Origin: Ruminococcaceae bacterium UBA7080
Lineage (GTDB): Bacteria; Bacillota; Clostridia; Oscillospirales; Acutalibacteraceae
Length of the DNA stretch: 59,521 nt
Assembly (NCBI GenBank): GCA_002493595.1
Contig: DKZG01000034.1
Span: 1-59,521 of the forward strand
Reading direction: 5' to 3'
A model generated the notes under the pieces. That model saw nothing but the letters and a program-made list of their open reading frames with translations, had not been told where the DNA came from and searched no databases. Below, one piece after another: positions 26,601 to 34,800 of this stretch. Numbering within the stretch: the first letter of the stretch is position 1; each line of letters begins with the position of its first letter. The translations under genes were made by a program, and so were the position numbers.

Positions 26601-27189
26601 TGTTGTCAAGATATTTTCTCAGTGAATCAATAATTTCACCCTTATAAGAGTCAATCCATTTATCCAGAGGAGAGCCTGTACCGAAAAGGTCTTCAACAAC
26701 TTTAACAATAGCCTCAGTATCCATTGAGTCTACGTTGATTTTGTCATTAAAAAGAGCCTTTTGAATAACGGTTGCGATTATACCGCCGACAAGCGGAATG
26801 GTTTTAACCTCATTGTCTATCCATGTTTGGATAACCGCACCCTTTGATGAGTCAAAGGCTTTTACTACACCCTCCTGCGTAACATCAACAAGAGTCGGCG
26901 TTTCACTATACCACTTAATATAGCCATTGTCGGGCATAACGGTATCAATGAGCTTGTATGTAAGATTAAGCTCATCGCCTTCTTTCATATATTCGATATA
27001 TTTTGTAGTGCCATCCTCCTGATAGGTTGGCACAATCGTGTCAGTGTCCTTATAGAAAAGTTCTATATCGTTGTATCCTTCTACGCCGTCACCTGCGAAA
27101 GCGGCCGTGGCAGGGATAATACCGGTGAACGCTATAAGAACTGCCAGGAAAATGCTTAATATTCTCTTTTTTGCAGTCATTCTTCCCAT
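20638..27189 (-). CDS. Giant secreted Ig-like (Big_2) and FIVAR modular surface protein
   Basis: A 2183-aa exported protein. The signal peptide covers about residues 1-33. A unique N-terminal part (to about 395) contains two Big-like strands, followed by Big_2 domains near 405-500 and 505-620. From about residue 845 a tripartite unit repeats five times with a period near 265 residues: a helical FIVAR segment, an Ig-like segment with WxSSNxxxxVxxNG and ITCTVTD, and a Big_2 segment ending xxSxDGGxTAxxxV. There is no LPXTG motif, C-terminal TM, SLH or dockerin, so attachment is unexplained. ATG 27189 has AGGAGG at 6 nt. An adhesin or structural surface role is inferred. Confidence 0.88.
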   Translation of the reverse strand: MGRMTAKKRILSIFLAVLIAFTGIIPATAAFAGDGVEGYNDIELFYKDTDTIVPTYQEDGTTKYIEYMKEGDELNLTYKLIDTVMPDNGYIKWYSETPTLVDVTQEGVVKAFDSSKGAVIQTWIDNEVKTIPLVGGIIATVIQKALFNDKINVDSMDTEAIVKVVEDLFGTGSPLDKWIDSYKGEIIDSLRKYLDNINSNIHVQLFDATGNLLDDDFVQICVLKNEEWYANFLPNGTHITNKSQINTTVAVGSTTQLYAVTTPLRLKYGVVYSVKSSSIFDKGKVIATVDDSGLVTFKNTGTVTIMVSPDTEQIIAGILKLVNYIYQLDHTGTINTDKVAEILIKYIGIDINRNVLKAILDVCFAIKDIAGDVADPIQLTATAVEIISNLVLQFVYNDTITFNVVEAQPITDFKIAGANTVAEGAQIQLEITDIEPTTGDTSDITWSSSDPSIASVDPKTGVITGRDAGGSLGALSSQKCIIYATSAANNIQKSYEITVKGNKMGKYLSDVEITGKNYLEMGEQTDFTYSVYPKRVAESDNLYINWGILNGTDEEGNPIYIWADSETPATDGIGTIDSKGHYTATDGGECTIAVKASTGYYLANQNFYEISSFIGTLNVKNGVPIDSIQISAVDAYNATAVGNDKLNSVNTVEINGKEYTYATIKKGIGESYNGSGAIISAAINPSNATNQKLKWVIDNKYYKNALSDDTHTATITQNAGHEVADTFNVYVTSEDGRIKSNTITVCVTRNYAKTNVINEDAIDIINGKTADATHSMTFDGNLTAAAYACRKCNWYSSDESVFTVENKNNDNSDAVLTGVDVGTATLYCVSADAGIVDSCQVTVKPDKERLQNIVRICDRTIVKRTAENKTLYNEYMRQLDLAYYVLYDEPMASQAACDTYANELLYAFYKVGGFVGISGVKILDSKGNDIENNHITINVDSLGNYTKYSCKFSYKVNPASAMYSSIEWTSSNSTVKVDSNGKCTPASNDPASAIITCTVTDYMGNKMSDRVFLTFAKNPVTGITLNTDKIEGGKIGETQTLTATVAPDKTVGGASCKDVYWHSSDESIATVDQNGVVTFVAGGDCTIYCTTYDGGFTAQCAVNVVTNYTALELLVKQYNDLSLNPINYYPDSWAKYVDTMEKAQNMLDERSSSQAQVDKMADALEKSYKELQKYNYIQKIELYLDGEQTKEFYQYDVNLFKEGIKYNNALLDLNVRLYPNNASYASVKWISSTSDISVTNEGVCSPTVNRACYGNITCIVTDHFGNTFSDSVWVSFAYNPVTGLQLSDDSVSGAIGETYRLSCTVLPEGSPLLHINAADIKDYYWESDNEDVATISQDGTITFISAGSTKVRAVSYDGGISAECIVSTDGDRSALYAALEQYKDVDYKQYEYNFGIAFKNAYENADLVMNDKTVSQADIDTAAIALNDAYTQMIEHPFIQVNTIDITYTTYEKPLPTSSGNSVVSGSVASSNALSIDLSNSKYANWNSYNFIRLTANPNPGESMYKTLQWTVNASQKMKSDINNSTITLTPTEFSSGGWANITVTIVDQYDRTYTRTVNVIMSDNTVKAFDITNDETTVYVTDDPKQLTYTITDNAEFKTIDWSSSNESVVTVDENGVITPVDKGTATVTGKTRDGGITDSITVKVLTDFRALAQKQNEYYTLIESVKDSYTYTQESLDVLAAAVADAKTMIDDNRATQAEVRQMIEKLDNAYQSLVEYVASTGVSISFDQDSNVSSVNEGFIRYSGSVSLNGKSVVLMPIAQPEGSIYSSVTWESSNPNITIDENGILTNNTATAGVTKITCRIKNVFDKEAVAYAYVSFVRIGVNEISFDKELVYGAPAQTVTLSPKFNTGATLKDCVYISSDENIATVDASGVVTFVSQGEATITATALDGGYTAQIKAYTTWDTTALKAAIDAAAAIHYMDYAYSYGMDFKSAFETAQEVYANIYASQDEIDTACTVLTEAVTALEGHEFIAPAVTISQNGTALESGAFIEADDTGLAAIDVLLNDGAMVKSTNIEVTEEKGVTVQLNGNTAAITKTAESGSFTLTVTTIDDYDTERVNTYTFNVIDIPIPATSIALTADGTVVTGPISHSCGGKYSNFTGMTIGYLPTPENANSIVEVTYTSSNSTNISVDENGFVEATTAAKMNFISASIKTTITCTIKNLDGTTATASVDITLTRK
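20700..24642 (-). repeat. Five-fold degenerate repeat of about 790 nt inside the giant surface gene
   Basis: Unit starts, judged from the FIVAR segments in the protein, lie near 24642, 23853, 23064, 22233 and 21459. Spacing is about 790, 790, 830 and 775 nt. The similarity is at protein level; the DNA copies are diverged, so this is an old duplication. Confidence 0.6.
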
Positions 27190-27247
27190 AAAAATCCTCC
27201 TCATAGAAAGTATTATAATCCCATTATAGATAACTATATGTATACTA

Positions 27248-27276
27248 ATTATATACTAAATGACATTTTTTTGCAA
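27248..27276 (-). promoter_or_regulatory. Promoter of the giant surface-protein operon
   Basis: On the minus strand TTGCAA (27276-27271), 17-nt spacer, TATAAT (27253-27248). The leader to ATG 27189 is about 50 nt. It diverges from the HTH gene promoter in a 334-nt gene-free gap (27190-27523) in which I see no other feature. Confidence 0.6.
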
Positions 27277-27470
27277 TAAACAAGCCGTTGTGACATTTGA
27301 CAAACTTTTGACACATTCCTTGTCTATTATCACCAAATCATAACAAGATTTATTTTATGATACCTATATAAACATCTGATAGAATTGTAAAAAACGATTT
27401 ATTTCTGTATATTCTTATCCTATAAATGCAAGTGCAACCGTAAATTTACATTTTGAATACTGATTTTCGA

Positions 27471-27499
27471 TTGATATTTAAAGAGTAGTCTGCTATGAT
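27471..27499 (+). promoter_or_regulatory. Promoter of the membrane-tethered HTH gene
   Basis: TTGATA (27471-27476), 17-nt spacer, TATGAT (27494-27499), extended by TGC. The start point near 27506 leaves a very short leader containing only the ribosome site. Confidence 0.7.
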
Positions 27500-27523
27500 T
27501 TTATTGAAAAGGAGAAAAAAGAT

Positions 27524-28768
27524 ATGCGTTTTAATGAAAATCTTAGAAGGCTCAGAAAAGAAAAGGACTATTCACAGGAATATCTGGCGGAAAAATTGAG
27601 TGTTACCCGTCAAACGGTTTCAAAGTGGGAAAATGCAACGGCAATGCCCGATTTAAAAAAACTGACAGAGCTGGCCGATTTTTTTAATGTATCAATGGAT
27701 GCACTTTTGGGGCTTGAACTTGACTCAAAAGAGGATGAGCAGAAAAAATATCCGGATACCGAGCCAACGGATAATAATGAAAATAATAAAGAGTATGCAA
27801 AGCAGCTTTTTTCGGTTGCCTATCAAAATCAATATGAGCAGAGTGCAGCCGGAAACAGGTTTATACGTGCAGTTACAATTGTGTTCGGTATCATAATATT
27901 CTGTATTGTACTGGTAATCTTTTTGTTATTTAATAATTTGCATACGAGCATAACAGATTTACAAAATCAAATAAATCAGCTCAGAGCAGCTGATGTATCT
28001 GTCAGCATACCGGATGAAGTTGATTATGGGTTTAATTGTGAATTATTAAGCGTTGATAAGGATAAGTCATATATGGTTAAGACCAGATTTACGTATTCAC
28101 CCAAAAGCTACGCAAAGGATGCCAAGGTTTATTTTACCGTACAGGGTACTGACGGCAAGATAAAAAAGCTTGAAGCGAAGAACACAGACGGCAATTTTGT
28201 TGCAGAAGGGTTTATTGATATTACCACGCAGGAGGAATGGTATGCCGTAACAGAATGTGAGCAAACCATACAAAAGCAGCTTTTGGATTGTGATATCTAT
28301 AATAACAGATTTATATCTGTTGAAGATGCTTTTGATTTTTTTCTGACGAATCAGACGGACAAAATTTATTGCTCGGTTTCATCATCGATACCCGTTATGC
28401 CTGCAGTATATACCTTTAGTGACGATATTGTGGGCAATTTTACCAAAGCATATCTTGTTGCTGAGGACAATGGTAAAATTGTTTATCGCGCACCCTTAAA
28501 GTTTGAAAAAAGCGTGGTTAATGATGTTGATGTGGAGTGTCACTATACTTTTTCAGCGGAGGATATGGAATTCACGGTTGATAATCACAAAAACATATCT
28601 TCTGTCTATATTCAGCTTGAGAATGAGAATGGTGTTGAGTGCAAATATTATGCAAGCATAAACGGCAATTACCAACAGGCAGAGCAAAATGATGTTGAAA
28701 CCATCGGCATAAATAACTGGGAACTTATTTTTTCTCCGAATAAAGTGCTAAAGGGCACGATTGAATAA
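27524..28768 (+). CDS. Membrane-tethered XRE-family HTH regulator
   Basis: A 414-aa protein combining a cytoplasmic DNA-binding domain with an extracytoplasmic one. Residues 1-65 form a typical XRE/Cro HTH (LRRLRKEKDYSQEYLAEKL then VTRQTVSKWENATAMPD). An acidic linker follows, one membrane helix at about residues 115-137, a short coiled segment and about 275 residues outside the cell with no motif that I recognise. The outside part could sense the envelope and alter DNA binding directly. It faces away from the giant surface-protein operon, which makes that operon a possible target. Ribosome site AAGGAG. Confidence 0.85.
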   Translation: MRFNENLRRLRKEKDYSQEYLAEKLSVTRQTVSKWENATAMPDLKKLTELADFFNVSMDALLGLELDSKEDEQKKYPDTEPTDNNENNKEYAKQLFSVAYQNQYEQSAAGNRFIRAVTIVFGIIIFCIVLVIFLLFNNLHTSITDLQNQINQLRAADVSVSIPDEVDYGFNCELLSVDKDKSYMVKTRFTYSPKSYAKDAKVYFTVQGTDGKIKKLEAKNTDGNFVAEGFIDITTQEEWYAVTECEQTIQKQLLDCDIYNNRFISVEDAFDFFLTNQTDKIYCSVSSSIPVMPAVYTFSDDIVGNFTKAYLVAEDNGKIVYRAPLKFEKSVVNDVDVECHYTFSAEDMEFTVDNHKNISSVYIQLENENGVECKYYASINGNYQQAEQNDVETIGINNWELIFSPNKVLKGTIE

Positions 28769-28777
28769 TAAAAGAAT

Positions 28778-28814
28778 AAAAGGATGTCTCGCTTATCTAA
28801 CGAGACATCCTTTT
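28778..28814. terminator. Bidirectional terminator
   Basis: Perfect 14-bp stem AAAAGGATGTCTCG (28778-28791) / CGAGACATCCTTTT (28801-28814), serving the HTH gene and the convergent csoR-like operon. Confidence 0.88.
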
Positions 28815-28831
28815 GCTGTATAAACAAAGTA

Positions 28832-29125
28832 CTATTTTAAAAATTTATCTATTGCATTATTGAGTTCATCAAGCATTTCGTCATCGCCGTCCCGGACAGC
28901 ATGAACAATGCAATGTTCCAAATGGTCTTTAAGTATCAGCTTGCCGGTGTTATTTATTGCGGATTTCACCGCTGCAAGCTGAATAAGAACTTCAGAGCAA
29001 TCCTCACCGCTGTCAACCATCTGCTTTACCTTTTGCAGATGACCGATTGCACGGGCAAGCCTGTTTGAAACCTCTTTTGTGTGTTTATGGTCATGATTAT
29101 GACTGTGCGTGTGCGCTTTGTTCAT
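28832..29125 (-). CDS. CsoR/FrmR-family metal- or sulfur-responsive repressor
   Basis: A 97-aa all-helical repressor of the DUF156 family. Cys43, His68 and Cys72 have the 25- and 4-residue spacing of the copper ligands of CsoR (Cys36, His61, Cys65). The second-shell Tyr of copper CsoR is Asp42 here, so copper specificity is doubtful; CstR-like persulfide sensing is another option. The N-terminus is His-rich (HTHSHNHDHKH). It is the last gene of an operon with a sulfhydrylase and a phosphoglycerate mutase, 2 nt from metY. No metal exporter is adjacent. Confidence 0.9.
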   Translation of the reverse strand: MNKAHTHSHNHDHKHTKEVSNRLARAIGHLQKVKQMVDSGEDCSEVLIQLAAVKSAINNTGKLILKDHLEHCIVHAVRDGDDEMLDELNNAIDKFLK

Positions 29126-29127
29126 GT

Positions 29128-30396
29128 TTATAGTTTGTCAAGAGCCTGCTGAATATCTGCAATAATATCATCAGCATCCTCAATACCGACACTGAATCGG
29201 ATCAGATCAGGGCTTACGCCGCATTCCTCAAGCTGTTCATCTGTGAGCTGGCGGTGTGTGGTTGATGCCGGATGCAGGCAACAGGTGCGTGCATCTGCAA
29301 CATGCGTTACAATTGCTGCGAGCTTTAATGAATCCATAAACACTGTTGCGGCTTTGCGTCCGCCTTTTATGCCGAAAGAAACAACGCCGCAGGTACCCTT
29401 TGGCATATATTTTTGAGCGAGAGTATATTGCTCGTCATCCTCAAGCATAGCACATTTAACCCAGCTGATTTTATCGTTGCTTTTAAGAAATTCTGCAACT
29501 TTTTTTGCATTTTCGCAGTGGCGTTCAACCCTTAGGTGAAGTGTCTCCAGTCCAACATTAAGAAGAAAAGCATTCTGCGGTGCAGGGATTGAGCCTAAAT
29601 CACGCATAAGCTGAACGGTAGCTTTAGTAATATAAGCCCCTTTACCGAAGGTTTCTGTATAAGTGATTCCGTGATAGCTGTCATCCGGAGTTGTAAGGCC
29701 GGGGAATTTATCATTCTGAGTCCAGTCAAAATTGCCGCTGTCAACGATTGCACCGCCAATTGTTGATGCGTGACCCTCCATATATTTGGTTGTGGAATGT
29801 GTAACAATGTCACAGCCGAATTCAAAGGGACGGCAGTTGATAGGTGTAGCAAAGGTGTTATCAATAATAAGCGGAACGCCGTTTGCATGTGCAACCTTTG
29901 CAAATTTTTCAATATCAATCAAATCAAGGCTTGGATTTGAAATTGTTTCGCCGAAAACAGCTTTTGTATTCGGTTTGAAGGCGGCCTGAATTTCTTCTTC
30001 GCTTGCATGGGGGCTGATAAACGTAAAATCGATGCCGAGCTTTCTCATTGTAACATTGAAAAGATTAAATGTTCCGCCGTAAATAGCAGATGATGAAACA
30101 ATATGGTCGCCTGCCTGAGCAATATTGAAAACGGCATAAAAGTTAGCCGCTTGGCCTGAAGATGTAAGCATACCTGCCACACCGCCCTCAAGCATGGCGA
30201 TTTTCTGTGCAGCATAGTCACAGGTTGGATTTTGTAAGCGTGAATAAAAGTAGCCTGATTTCTTCAAATCGAACAAGTCGCCCATTTCTTCACTGCTGTC
30301 ATATTTGTAAGTTGTGCTCTGTACAATAGGGATAACTCTCGGCTCGCCGTTTTTCGGCTCATAGCCGCCCTGTACGCAAATTGAATTAATGTTCAT
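29128..30396 (-). CDS. metY: O-acetylhomoserine sulfhydrylase-type PLP enzyme
   Basis: Makes homocysteine from O-acetylhomoserine and sulfide (direct sulfhydrylation) in methionine synthesis. The 422-aa protein belongs to the Cys/Met-metabolism PLP family: YFYSRLQNPT, SSGQAAN, the VTHSTTKYMEGHAS block with the PLP-binding Lys, and HPASTTHRQL near the end. Length and these motifs fit MetY better than MetB/MetC. ATG 30396 has AAGGAG at 8 nt; a GTG at 30405 in the same frame is less well placed. No S-box or T-box is upstream; the gene follows the mutase gene by 16 nt. Confidence 0.93.
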   Translation of the reverse strand: MNINSICVQGGYEPKNGEPRVIPIVQSTTYKYDSSEEMGDLFDLKKSGYFYSRLQNPTCDYAAQKIAMLEGGVAGMLTSSGQAANFYAVFNIAQAGDHIVSSSAIYGGTFNLFNVTMRKLGIDFTFISPHASEEEIQAAFKPNTKAVFGETISNPSLDLIDIEKFAKVAHANGVPLIIDNTFATPINCRPFEFGCDIVTHSTTKYMEGHASTIGGAIVDSGNFDWTQNDKFPGLTTPDDSYHGITYTETFGKGAYITKATVQLMRDLGSIPAPQNAFLLNVGLETLHLRVERHCENAKKVAEFLKSNDKISWVKCAMLEDDEQYTLAQKYMPKGTCGVVSFGIKGGRKAATVFMDSLKLAAIVTHVADARTCCLHPASTTHRQLTDEQLEECGVSPDLIRFSVGIEDADDIIADIQQALDKL

Positions 30397-30412
30397 AAAT
30401 TTCACTCCTTAA

Positions 30413-31621
30413 TCAGTCGCAGAGAAAATGACTCATAATACTCGGACCGTGTTCAATATAATTACCTGTTTCTTTAGCGGTTTCCTCGTTGATTGTATTG
30501 ACACCGTTGATTTCCCTATTCTTATGATAAATAAGATAAGGCACGGGGTCACTTGCATGGGTGCGCGTAACAATCGGTGTAGGATGGTCCGGTAAAATCA
30601 TAATTTTGTAATCATCGAATTTTTTAAGACCCTCAAATAAAATCGGAAGAACTCTCTCGTCAATCATTTCAATTGCTTTAACTTTATTTTCAGGTTCGTT
30701 TCTGTGGCCGCATTCATCAGGCGCCTCAAAATGGATATATACCAAATCATTTCTGTTAAGCAGTTCAATTGCAGCGTTTGCTTTGCCCTCAAAATTCGTA
30801 TCAATATAGCCTGTTGCTCCCTCAACCTCGGCAATTTCCATTTTTGCACAGCCGCCGATACCTTTGATAAGGTCAACAGCTGATACAACAGCACCTTTGA
30901 TACCGTAGATTTCCTCAAACGCAGAAAGAGCAGGACGCCTTCCTTCACCCCAAAGCCAGATTGAGTTTGCCGGTCTTTTACCTGCAGCCTTTCTGGCAAC
31001 ATTCACGGGGTGATCCTTAAGTAAATCATAAGATTTTTTCATAAGCGCAATAAGTGGTTTTGCATTTTTTGCAGATGAGAGATGTTCGGTGATAACCTTG
31101 CCTGTAATATCGTGCGGCGGTGTCATCAGTCCCAGTTCGGTCGTACCGTCAGCCCAAATAAGACAGTGGCGGTATGATACTCCCGGATAGAATTTAAATT
31201 CATCTGTGCCAAGTTTTTCCTCAATATATGTTATGAGGATTTCTGCTTCTTCTGTTGAAATATCATCGGCACAGTAATCCTCAATTGTCTTTTGTTCATA
31301 CGGCAAATCATCTTCGGAAAGCGTAACGAGATTTGTTCTCAGTGAAACGTCTGTGGGTTTCATGTCAATACCGATGGATGCTGCCTCAAGAGGACTTCTG
31401 CCTGTGTAGTATTTCATTGGGTCAAAACCCATAACGCTCATATTGGCAACATCGCTGCCCGGCTTCAAACCGGGTGCAACTGTCCTTATCAGGCCAACCT
31501 CAGCCTTTGATGCGAGCATATCCAAATTTGGCTTTTTTGCACACATCATAGGCGTTTTGCCGCCAAGTGCAGGAACGGGATAATCCGCCATCCCGTCGTA
31601 TAAAACTACAACATATTTCAT
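30413..31621 (-). CDS. apgM: Cofactor-independent phosphoglycerate mutase, ApgM type
   Basis: Interconverts 3- and 2-phosphoglycerate. The 402-aa protein belongs to the archaeal-type iPGM branch of the alkaline-phosphatase superfamily: VVLYDGMADYP with the first metal Asp, AKKPNLDMLA, PGSDVANMSVMGFDP with the catalytic Ser, YIHFEAPDECGHRNEP, and LPDHPTPIVTRTHASDPVPY with metal ligands. Bacterial homologues are also annotated as possible phosphonopyruvate decarboxylase relatives, but the motifs fit the mutase. ATG 31621 follows AAAGGA; a longer frame to 31657 is not supported. Expected operon: mutase, metY, csoR-like. Confidence 0.88.
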   Translation of the reverse strand: MKYVVVLYDGMADYPVPALGGKTPMMCAKKPNLDMLASKAEVGLIRTVAPGLKPGSDVANMSVMGFDPMKYYTGRSPLEAASIGIDMKPTDVSLRTNLVTLSEDDLPYEQKTIEDYCADDISTEEAEILITYIEEKLGTDEFKFYPGVSYRHCLIWADGTTELGLMTPPHDITGKVITEHLSSAKNAKPLIALMKKSYDLLKDHPVNVARKAAGKRPANSIWLWGEGRRPALSAFEEIYGIKGAVVSAVDLIKGIGGCAKMEIAEVEGATGYIDTNFEGKANAAIELLNRNDLVYIHFEAPDECGHRNEPENKVKAIEMIDERVLPILFEGLKKFDDYKIMILPDHPTPIVTRTHASDPVPYLIYHKNREINGVNTINEETAKETGNYIEHGPSIMSHFLCD

Positions 31622-31801
31622 AGTTTGTAATCCTTTCATAAAGAATTGATAGTACATTGCTCGGTGCCGCGCATGCTCAGTGAGAACTGCTCTTGGGCAA
31701 TTTTCTAAGATGCATTTTGTTCGCTTTTTTGAAATGTGAGACGAACAGGCAGCCCTTGTGATAAAACAGCAAAAATGTGCTTTATAATTTTGATGCGACT
31801 A

Positions 31802-34800
31802 TTATTTAAAATAGTTCACACCGCTTTCAAATATCTTCATATCCTTTTCAAACGGAACATTTGCATAAAGATTGTCACCCTTGCGCTCGCAGTGGCCCAT
31901 TTTGCCGAGTACTCTGCCGTCCGGTGAAGTGATACCCTCAACTGCACAAACAGAGCCGTTGGGGTTAAACGGCATTTCGCTGACAGGTGTTCCCTGAGGA
32001 TTTACATATTGTGTAGCAATCTGACCGTTATCAATAAGCTTTTTCATAACATCATCATTTGCAACAAATCTGCCCTCGCCGTGGCTGATCGGAATTGCAA
32101 ACATATCGCCGGCATTTACACTGCTGAACCAAGGTGATTTAACGCTTGATACTCTGGTATATGCCATAGATGAAATGTGTCTGCCGATGGTGTTGAAGGT
32201 AAGTGTAGGGTCGGTATCCTTAATGTCACGGATTTCGCCGTACGGAACAAGCCCTAATTTGATAAGAGCCTGAAATCCGTTGCATATGCCGAGCATCAAA
32301 CCGTCACGGCAGTTGAGCAGCTTGGTTACTGCCTCTTTAACCTTTGGATTTCTGAAGGTGGTTGCAATGAATTTACCTGAGCCCTCCGGTTCGTCACCGC
32401 CGCTGAAACCGCCGGGCAGCATAATAATCTGTGCTGTTTCAATCTCCTTAACCATTTTTTCAATGGTTTCATTGATAGCAGATGAAGAAAGATTGTTTAC
32501 AACAAGGATTGAAGCCTTTGCTCCGGCCTTTTCAAAGGCCCTTGCAGTATCAACCTCGCAGTTAGTGCCGGGGAATGCCGGGATAAATACCTTTGGTTTT
32601 GCAACTTTATTTTTTGCAACAAATATGGAGCGCTCCTTATAAAGGGGAACCTCGTAAGGCATATTGGCCTTTTTGCCTGAGTCGGTGGCAAATACCTTTT
32701 CAAGTTTACCTGTCCATGCGTCGATAAGCTCATCGGCAGTCTGCACTACTCCGTCTATAATAAATATTGCGTTGTCATTTACCGTACCGAGTGTTACACC
32801 ATCAAAGCTGCTTTCGTCAGCAAGCTCAACAACAAAGGACGCTTCCTTAGCTGCAAAAAGTGTCTCTTTATCAAGATTTTGAGCAAACGTAAAGCCGAAC
32901 TTATTGCCGAATGCCATTTTGCAGACACAGGCAGCGGCGCCACCCTCTTTAACAACAGAGGCTGAAAGAATTTTTCCGCTTCTGATTCCCTCATAGACGC
33001 TCACCATAAGAGCCATAGCCTTTTCAAACACAGGAAGACCTGTGCCCTCATCAACCGGAAGCGGAAGCAATTTAACTATTGAGCCTGCACGCTTAAATTG
33101 GGATGAAACTGTTTTGGAAGCTTCGCTCATACCTACAGCAAAGGAAACAAGAGTAGGCGGTACATCAAGCTCGTTAAATGAACCGCTCATGGAATCCTTA
33201 CCGCCGATTGACGGGCATTTGTATCCGATTTGAGCCATAAGTGCACCCAGAAGTGCAGCAGTAGGTTTGCCCCAGCGTGAAGGTGCATCATTGAGCCGCT
33301 CAAAATATTCCTGGAAGGTTAATCTTGCCTTGGAAGGGTCACAGCCAACGGCAGCAAGCTTTGCAAGTGATTCCGATACTGCAAAGGCAGCCGAATGGAA
33401 GGGTGACCAGCGTGAAAGCTTAGGAATAAAGCCGTAAGACATAACGGTTGCAGTATCTGTTTCACCCTCAAGAAGCGGAATTTTAGCAACCATTGCATCT
33501 TCAGGAGTGAGCTGGTATTTGCCGGCGTACGGCATAAGAACGGTTGCTGCACCGATTGAGGAGTCAAAGCGCTCAACAAGTCCTTTTTGTGAGCATACCT
33601 CAAGGCGTGAAAGATTTGCTTTGAGTGCCTGTGCATTGTCAAGCTTTGCAAGACAGGCAGGAATCTGCTTTGTATAGTTTTCTGTGTCGTCAACGGCACT
33701 GATTTCTGCTTTAGCATGCTGTGTCACGCCGTTTGTATTAAGAAAATCCCTGCTGAGGCTGACGATTTTGTCACCTCTCCAGGTCATCTCAAGTCTGTTT
33801 TCATCAGTTACGACTGCAACAGGTGTCGCCTCAAGATTTTCCTCATTAGAAAGCTTAATAAATTTATCAACATCATTCTTGTCAAGAACGACTGCCATTC
33901 TCTCCTGTGATTCGGAGATAGCCAGTTCTGTTCCGTCAAGACCGTCATATTTTTTCGGCACCTTGTCAAGATCAATTTTGAGTCCGTCAGCCAGCTCACC
34001 GATAGCAACGGAAACACCGCCCGCGCCAAAGTCGTTGCAGCGTTTAATCATTCTTGCAACCTCGGTTTTTCTGAACAGACGCTGAATTTTACGCTCGGTA
34101 GGCGGATTGCCTTTCTGTACTTCTGCACCACAGGTTTCGATTGAGGATGAATTGTGCGCTTTTGATGAACCTGTTGCACCGCCGCAGCCATCTCGTCCGG
34201 TGCGGCCGCCCAGAAGTACGATAATGTCGCCGTCCTGCGGACATTCACGGATAACATTGTGCTTTGGTGATGCCCCGATTACTGCACCGATTTCCATTCT
34301 TTTGGCAACATATCCTTCATCATAAAGCTCGGTTACCTGACCTGTGGCAAGACCGATTTGGTTGCCGTAGCTTGAGTAGCCGGCTGCTGCGCCTGTGGTG
34401 ATTTTGCTTTGCGGCAGCTTTGCATCAAGTGTATCTTCAAAAGGAGTTGTAGGGTCGCCTGCGCCGGTTACACGCATTGCCTGATAAACATAGGCTCTGC
34501 CTGACAGCGGATCACGGATAGCACCGCCAAGGCAGGTTGCCGCACCGCCGAAGGGTTCAATTTCAGTCGGATGGTTGTGTGTTTCATTTTTAAACTGAAC
34601 AAGCCACTGCTCCTCTTTGCCGTCAATAACAACAGGCACCTGAATAGAACAGGCATTGATTTCTTCGCTTTCATCAAGATTATCAACAAGGCCTCGTTTT
34701 TTAAGTACCTTTGTGCCGATACAGGCCATATCCATCAGGCAGACAATTTTGTCTTTTCTGTCGCCGTAAACCTCGCGGCGGATTTCAAAATATTTTTCGA

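Noticed and set aside
30396..30450. SAM riboswitch before metY
   Set aside because: The upstream gene ends 16 nt before metY, so no leader of sufficient length exists.
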